In this document: positions 6,284 to 8,705 of the stretch, in pieces
Layout of the letters: each line of letters starts with the position of its first letter
How positions within the stretch are numbered: position 1 is the first letter of the stretch
Source: Desulfobacteraceae bacterium UBA2771
Lineage (GTDB): Bacteria > Desulfobacterota > Desulfobacteria > Desulfobacterales > Desulfosarcinaceae
Length of the DNA: 8,705 bases
Assembly: GCA_002352605.1 (NCBI GenBank)
Contig: DEIP01000147.1
Coordinates: forward strand, 27,464 to 36,168
Reading direction: 5' to 3'
Notes under the pieces: model-generated
The model's database searches: none
Told to the model about the DNA's origin: nothing
Seen by the model: only the letters and a program-made list of their open reading frames with translations
Position numbers and translations under genes: made by a program

Positions 6284-8274
6284 CCGATAAAACCACGCAA
6301 TTATCGAAACCGCAATCGCCTGAAATTCTAATTGTCGATGATGAACGCCGAATGTGTGACAGTTTGGCCTATCTTCTTAAGGCCAAGGATTATGAAGTCG
6401 CCACGGCGAACTGCGGCCGGGATGCCTTGGCGCTGCTAACCGAAAAGAGATTCGACCTGGCCGTATTGGATGTCCATTTACCCGATATGTTGGGCACCGA
6501 AATCATGGACACCATCAGGGTCGGCAGTCCGGACACCATCGTCATCGTAATCACTGGAGATGCAAATCTCGATTCAGCATTGGCCGCCTTAAAATGCGTG
6601 GCCTATGATTACCTGAGAAAACCCTTTGAATTCGAAGAACTCCTCAGAACAATCGAGAATGCGCTGAATCAAAGCGCGTTGAAGCGGGAAAAGGATAAAA
6701 TCAACGAAAAGCTGTACCTTTCGGAAAAAAAATACCGGTATCTGGTTCAGAACAGCCCGGATATTATCTACACCTTGGATGCCGATGGGAATTTCACTTT
6801 TATAAGTGAGGCCGTCGAACATCTGTTGGGATTTACGATCGATGACTTGATCGGAAAACACTATTCTTTGGTTGTGGGCGAGGAAGATCGAGGCAAAGCC
6901 CGATGGTTTTTCAACGAGAGAAGATCGAGGGCGCGGACCTCTACAGGGATTGAGTTGCGCTTGAAGGTGGTCGGGCAGGCCTTGCCAAACGAAGATGTCC
7001 CCCAATATCTGACCGTTGAACTCAAAGCGATGGGGATTTACGAAGAATCCACACCAGATGGACAGCGGTTGTATGTCGGCACCCATGGCGTTATACGAGA
7101 CATCAACGAAAGAAAACGGATCCAGGCCCAACTCCAGAACGCCGATCGCATGGAATCCCTTGGTACGCTTGCCGGTGGCATCGCCCATGATTTTAACAAC
7201 CTGTTGATGGGCGTTCAGGGCCGTTCTTCATTGATTGCAATGGATCTGGAGGATTGTCACCCCCATAGAGAACACCTGAATGCCATCGATGAATACATCC
7301 ACAGCGCTGCACACCTCACCAAACAGTTGTTGGGCCTTGCTCGCGGGGGTAAGTATGAAGTCAAGCCTACCAATCTAAATGAGTTAATTCTGAAAAGTTC
7401 CAAAATGTTTGGTCGGACAAAAAAAGAGATCATTATCGAAACCGAATTCCATAACGCGAACATTGTGGTTGAGGCCGACCGCAGGCAGCTTGAGCAGGTA
7501 CTGCTGAACCTCTATGTTAATGCCTGGCAGGCGATGCCCGAAGGGGGGACGCTGCGATTAGAGACCAGGGATGTCACCTTGGATGAAAAAAAGTGCCGGT
7601 CTTATCAGGTGTTGCCCGGACGCTATGTCTACCTGTCAGTCACCGACAGCGGTATGGGCATGGACAAGAAGACCCTTCAGCACATTTTTGATCCTTTTTT
7701 TACGACCAAAGACAAAAGCCGAGGGACGGGATTGGGTCTGGCATCGTCCTATGGCATCATCCATAACCACGATGGTATCATTAATGCGTACAGTGAAATC
7801 GGCCATGGTACGACATTTAACATCTACCTGCCGATTTCTGAAGAATCAGTGGTAGAAAAATGTTCATCGGAGCAAACGATCAGCAATGGTTGCGAGACCG
7901 TTTTGCTGGTTGATGATGAAGCGATGATTATCGAGGTCGGCCAATCCCTGTTGGAAAAATTGGGTTATCAGGTCATCGCCGTCGAAAGTGGTCAAGAATC
8001 CGTTGAAGTTATTCGCCGTATGGGTTTTAAAATCGACTTGGTGATCTTGGACATGATTATGCCGGGTTTGGACGGTGGTAAGACGTTCGATCGTATTCGT
8101 GAAATCTGTCCGGAAATACCGGTTATACTTTCCAGCGGGTATGCCATCAACGGTCAGGCAGAAAAGATTTTGAGCAGGGGCTGCAATGGTTATATCCAAA
8201 AACCCTATAGCGTCTCTGTGCTTTCACAAAAAGTACGGCAAATATTGGATGAGGCAAATACTTCCAATCAATGA
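6280..8274 (+). CDS. Hybrid histidine kinase, REC-PAS-HisKA-HATPase-REC
   Basis: This is a 664-aa soluble hybrid sensor kinase. REC1 (about 14-130) has the acidic pair Asp20/21, phosphoacceptor Asp64 in AVLDVHLPD, Thr92 and Lys114 in YLRKP. A coiled linker leads to a PAS domain (about 150-275). The kinase core follows. Its H-box is GGIAHDFNNLL (His303), the NtrB-like/hybrid type. Next come NLYVNAWQAMPEGG (Asn414), DSGMGM (Asp456) and GTGLGLA. The C-terminal REC2 (about 540-660) has Asp545/546, phosphoacceptor Asp591 in LVILDMIMPG, SSG (618-620) and Lys641 in IQKPY. All catalytic residues appear intact. Its ATG overlaps the preceding kinase stop by four bases, and AAGGTGG lies just upstream, so the two are translationally coupled. 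REC1 probably receives signal from the upstream kinase and gates the PAS-kinase. REC2 would feed an HPt or another regulator that is not in view. There is no DNA-binding or enzymatic output domain. Confidence 0.92.
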   Translation: MTDKTTQLSKPQSPEILIVDDERRMCDSLAYLLKAKDYEVATANCGRDALALLTEKRFDLAVLDVHLPDMLGTEIMDTIRVGSPDTIVIVITGDANLDSALAALKCVAYDYLRKPFEFEELLRTIENALNQSALKREKDKINEKLYLSEKKYRYLVQNSPDIIYTLDADGNFTFISEAVEHLLGFTIDDLIGKHYSLVVGEEDRGKARWFFNERRSRARTSTGIELRLKVVGQALPNEDVPQYLTVELKAMGIYEESTPDGQRLYVGTHGVIRDINERKRIQAQLQNADRMESLGTLAGGIAHDFNNLLMGVQGRSSLIAMDLEDCHPHREHLNAIDEYIHSAAHLTKQLLGLARGGKYEVKPTNLNELILKSSKMFGRTKKEIIIETEFHNANIVVEADRRQLEQVLLNLYVNAWQAMPEGGTLRLETRDVTLDEKKCRSYQVLPGRYVYLSVTDSGMGMDKKTLQHIFDPFFTTKDKSRGTGLGLASSYGIIHNHDGIINAYSEIGHGTTFNIYLPISEESVVEKCSSEQTISNGCETVLLVDDEAMIIEVGQSLLEKLGYQVIAVESGQESVEVIRRMGFKIDLVILDMIMPGLDGGKTFDRIREICPEIPVILSSGYAINGQAEKILSRGCNGYIQKPYSVSVLSQKVRQILDEANTSNQ

Positions 8275-8546
8275 TAGGAATCCTTTTCCGGTGGGCATAC
8301 GCTTTCCCTGAGACGTTCATCCGGCGGCATGGCCCCGGCCCGGTCCGTTTCCGGAAGGACGGAGAATGGGGTAGCGTTTGAAGTCGTCGCTTTGCATGAT
8401 CTGTTGGGCGTTCATCTTCATTCACCTTGAATCTTCTCCATCCAGTCCGCCACCTTGAAGCCAGTATCATTTTTCCACGGTCCTTAATCAGGCAAGATAT
8501 CCATTCTATTTACAAGCATCGGTAACCCAATAAGGAGGAGGAACTC
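8275..8546. other. Intergenic region with possible minus-strand gene remnants
   Basis: This 272-bp stretch has no confident gene. On the minus strand, an open frame 8418-8483 reads as a plausible protein tail ending GFKVADWMEKIQGE and has no good start. It overlaps by ATGA a 34-codon frame (8317-8421) that begins MKMNAQQIMQSDDFKRYP and has AAGG just upstream. I do not recognise either peptide. They may be decayed genes or chance. A short stem TCCGT/ACGGA (around 8347-8366) lacks a T-run, so no terminator for the kinase operon could be called. Confidence 0.35.
8531..8541 (+). promoter_or_regulatory. Strong Shine-Dalgarno of the DsrE-like gene
   Basis: TAAGGAGGAGG ends five bases before the ATG at 8547. 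It contains an uninterrupted match to the 16S rRNA anti-Shine-Dalgarno and is much stronger than any other site in the window. It fixes the start and suggests high translation of this gene. Confidence 0.85.
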
Positions 8547-8705
8547 ATGCAGCCAATCGAAAAAAAGATCGATGCGCTCAAATCGCAACTGGAGATGCTT
8601 CAGGGCCGCTCCACGGAAAACAAGCTGGCCATGTGTTTCAGCGGCGATCCGGACAAGGTTCTGGCAGCCCCGGTTATGGCCACCGTGGCCGTGGCCGTGG
8701 CCGTG
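8547..8705 (+). CDS. DsrE/DsrF/DrsH-like family protein, N-terminal part (runs off the window)
   Basis: Only the first 53 codons are present. After an amphipathic, coiled-coil-like helix (residues 3-20) comes KLAMCFSGDPDKVLAAPVMA. This resembles the DsrE_2-type opening of a beta strand, FSGDxDK and an alanine-rich helix. Such proteins are small sulfur-relay or peroxiredoxin-like proteins, often abundant in sulfur-metabolising bacteria; the exact role is not known. The start is secured by a near-perfect ribosome-binding site. The last residues are an unusual Val-Ala alternation (TVAVAVAV) encoded by GTGGCC repeats, where relatives, as I recall them, have a Gly/Ala-rich helix. The assignment rests on a short motif. 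The 3' end beyond 8705 is unseen. Confidence 0.55.
   Translation, partial: MQPIEKKIDALKSQLEMLQGRSTENKLAMCFSGDPDKVLAAPVMATVAVAVAV
8685..8705 (+). repeat. GTGGCC hexanucleotide tandem repeat inside the DsrE-like gene
   Basis: Three complete GTGGCC units (8685-8702) plus a further GTG run to the window edge, encoding Val-Ala repeats in frame. The copy number beyond the edge is unknown. Because the unit is six bases, slippage would change protein length by Val-Ala dipeptides without breaking the frame. Confidence 0.85.

Noticed and set aside
6589..7188. 199-codon open frame on the minus strand
   Set aside because: It is antisense to the REC/PAS part of the hybrid kinase, with no recognisable motif or ribosome-binding site.
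8147..8470. 107-codon minus-strand frame
   Set aside because: It overlaps the conserved REC2 C-terminus and is Arg-rich and low-complexity. A different frame in the same region looks more protein-like.

Overview
The window looks like a chromosomal segment of a Gram-negative bacterium. A Desulfobacterota (former Deltaproteobacteria) sulfate reducer or relative is my best guess. That guess rests on moderate GC content, a short YerC-like TrpR, large HDOD and hybrid histidine kinases, a Tat-type M48 lipoprotein and the start of a DsrE-like gene. It is inference, because no 16S or other phylogenetic marker is present.

Left part (1-2436, minus strand): three genes run leftward. Transcribed first is a 105-aa double zinc-ribbon protein. 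Then comes an M48 zinc metalloprotease with a twin-arginine/lipoprotein-like N-terminus and C-terminal TPR-like repeats. Last is trmL, a SPOUT tRNA 2'-O-methyltransferase, packed directly against the protease gene. A short promoter-bearing region (2437-2567) separates this group from rightward genes.

Middle part (2568-3901, plus strand): an amidohydrolase-2 family TIM-barrel hydrolase is followed, after a 206-bp leader with two inverted repeats, by a small Trp-repressor family regulator. No tryptophan biosynthesis gene is in view.

Right part (4124-8274, plus strand): two large signalling proteins overlap by ATGA and are almost certainly co-translated. The first is an HDOD-GAF-histidine kinase. 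The second is a REC-PAS-histidine kinase-REC hybrid. Neither carries a DNA-binding or other recognisable output domain, so they probably form a multi-step phosphorelay whose output lies elsewhere. The HDOD module keeps the histidines and HD pair of the HD superfamily.

Right edge (8547-8705): a very strong ribosome-binding site precedes the first 53 codons of a DsrE-like gene that leaves the window. Its last codons are a GTGGCC hexanucleotide tandem repeat. Between 8317 and 8483 the minus strand shows a short gene-tail-like reading frame and a 34-codon frame overlapping by ATGA, possibly decayed genes.

No tRNA, rRNA, CRISPR array, insertion sequence or convincing intrinsic terminator was found. 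The most unusual items are the output-less two-kinase relay with an HD-competent-looking HDOD module, the structured leader of trpR, and the tandem repeat at the right edge.
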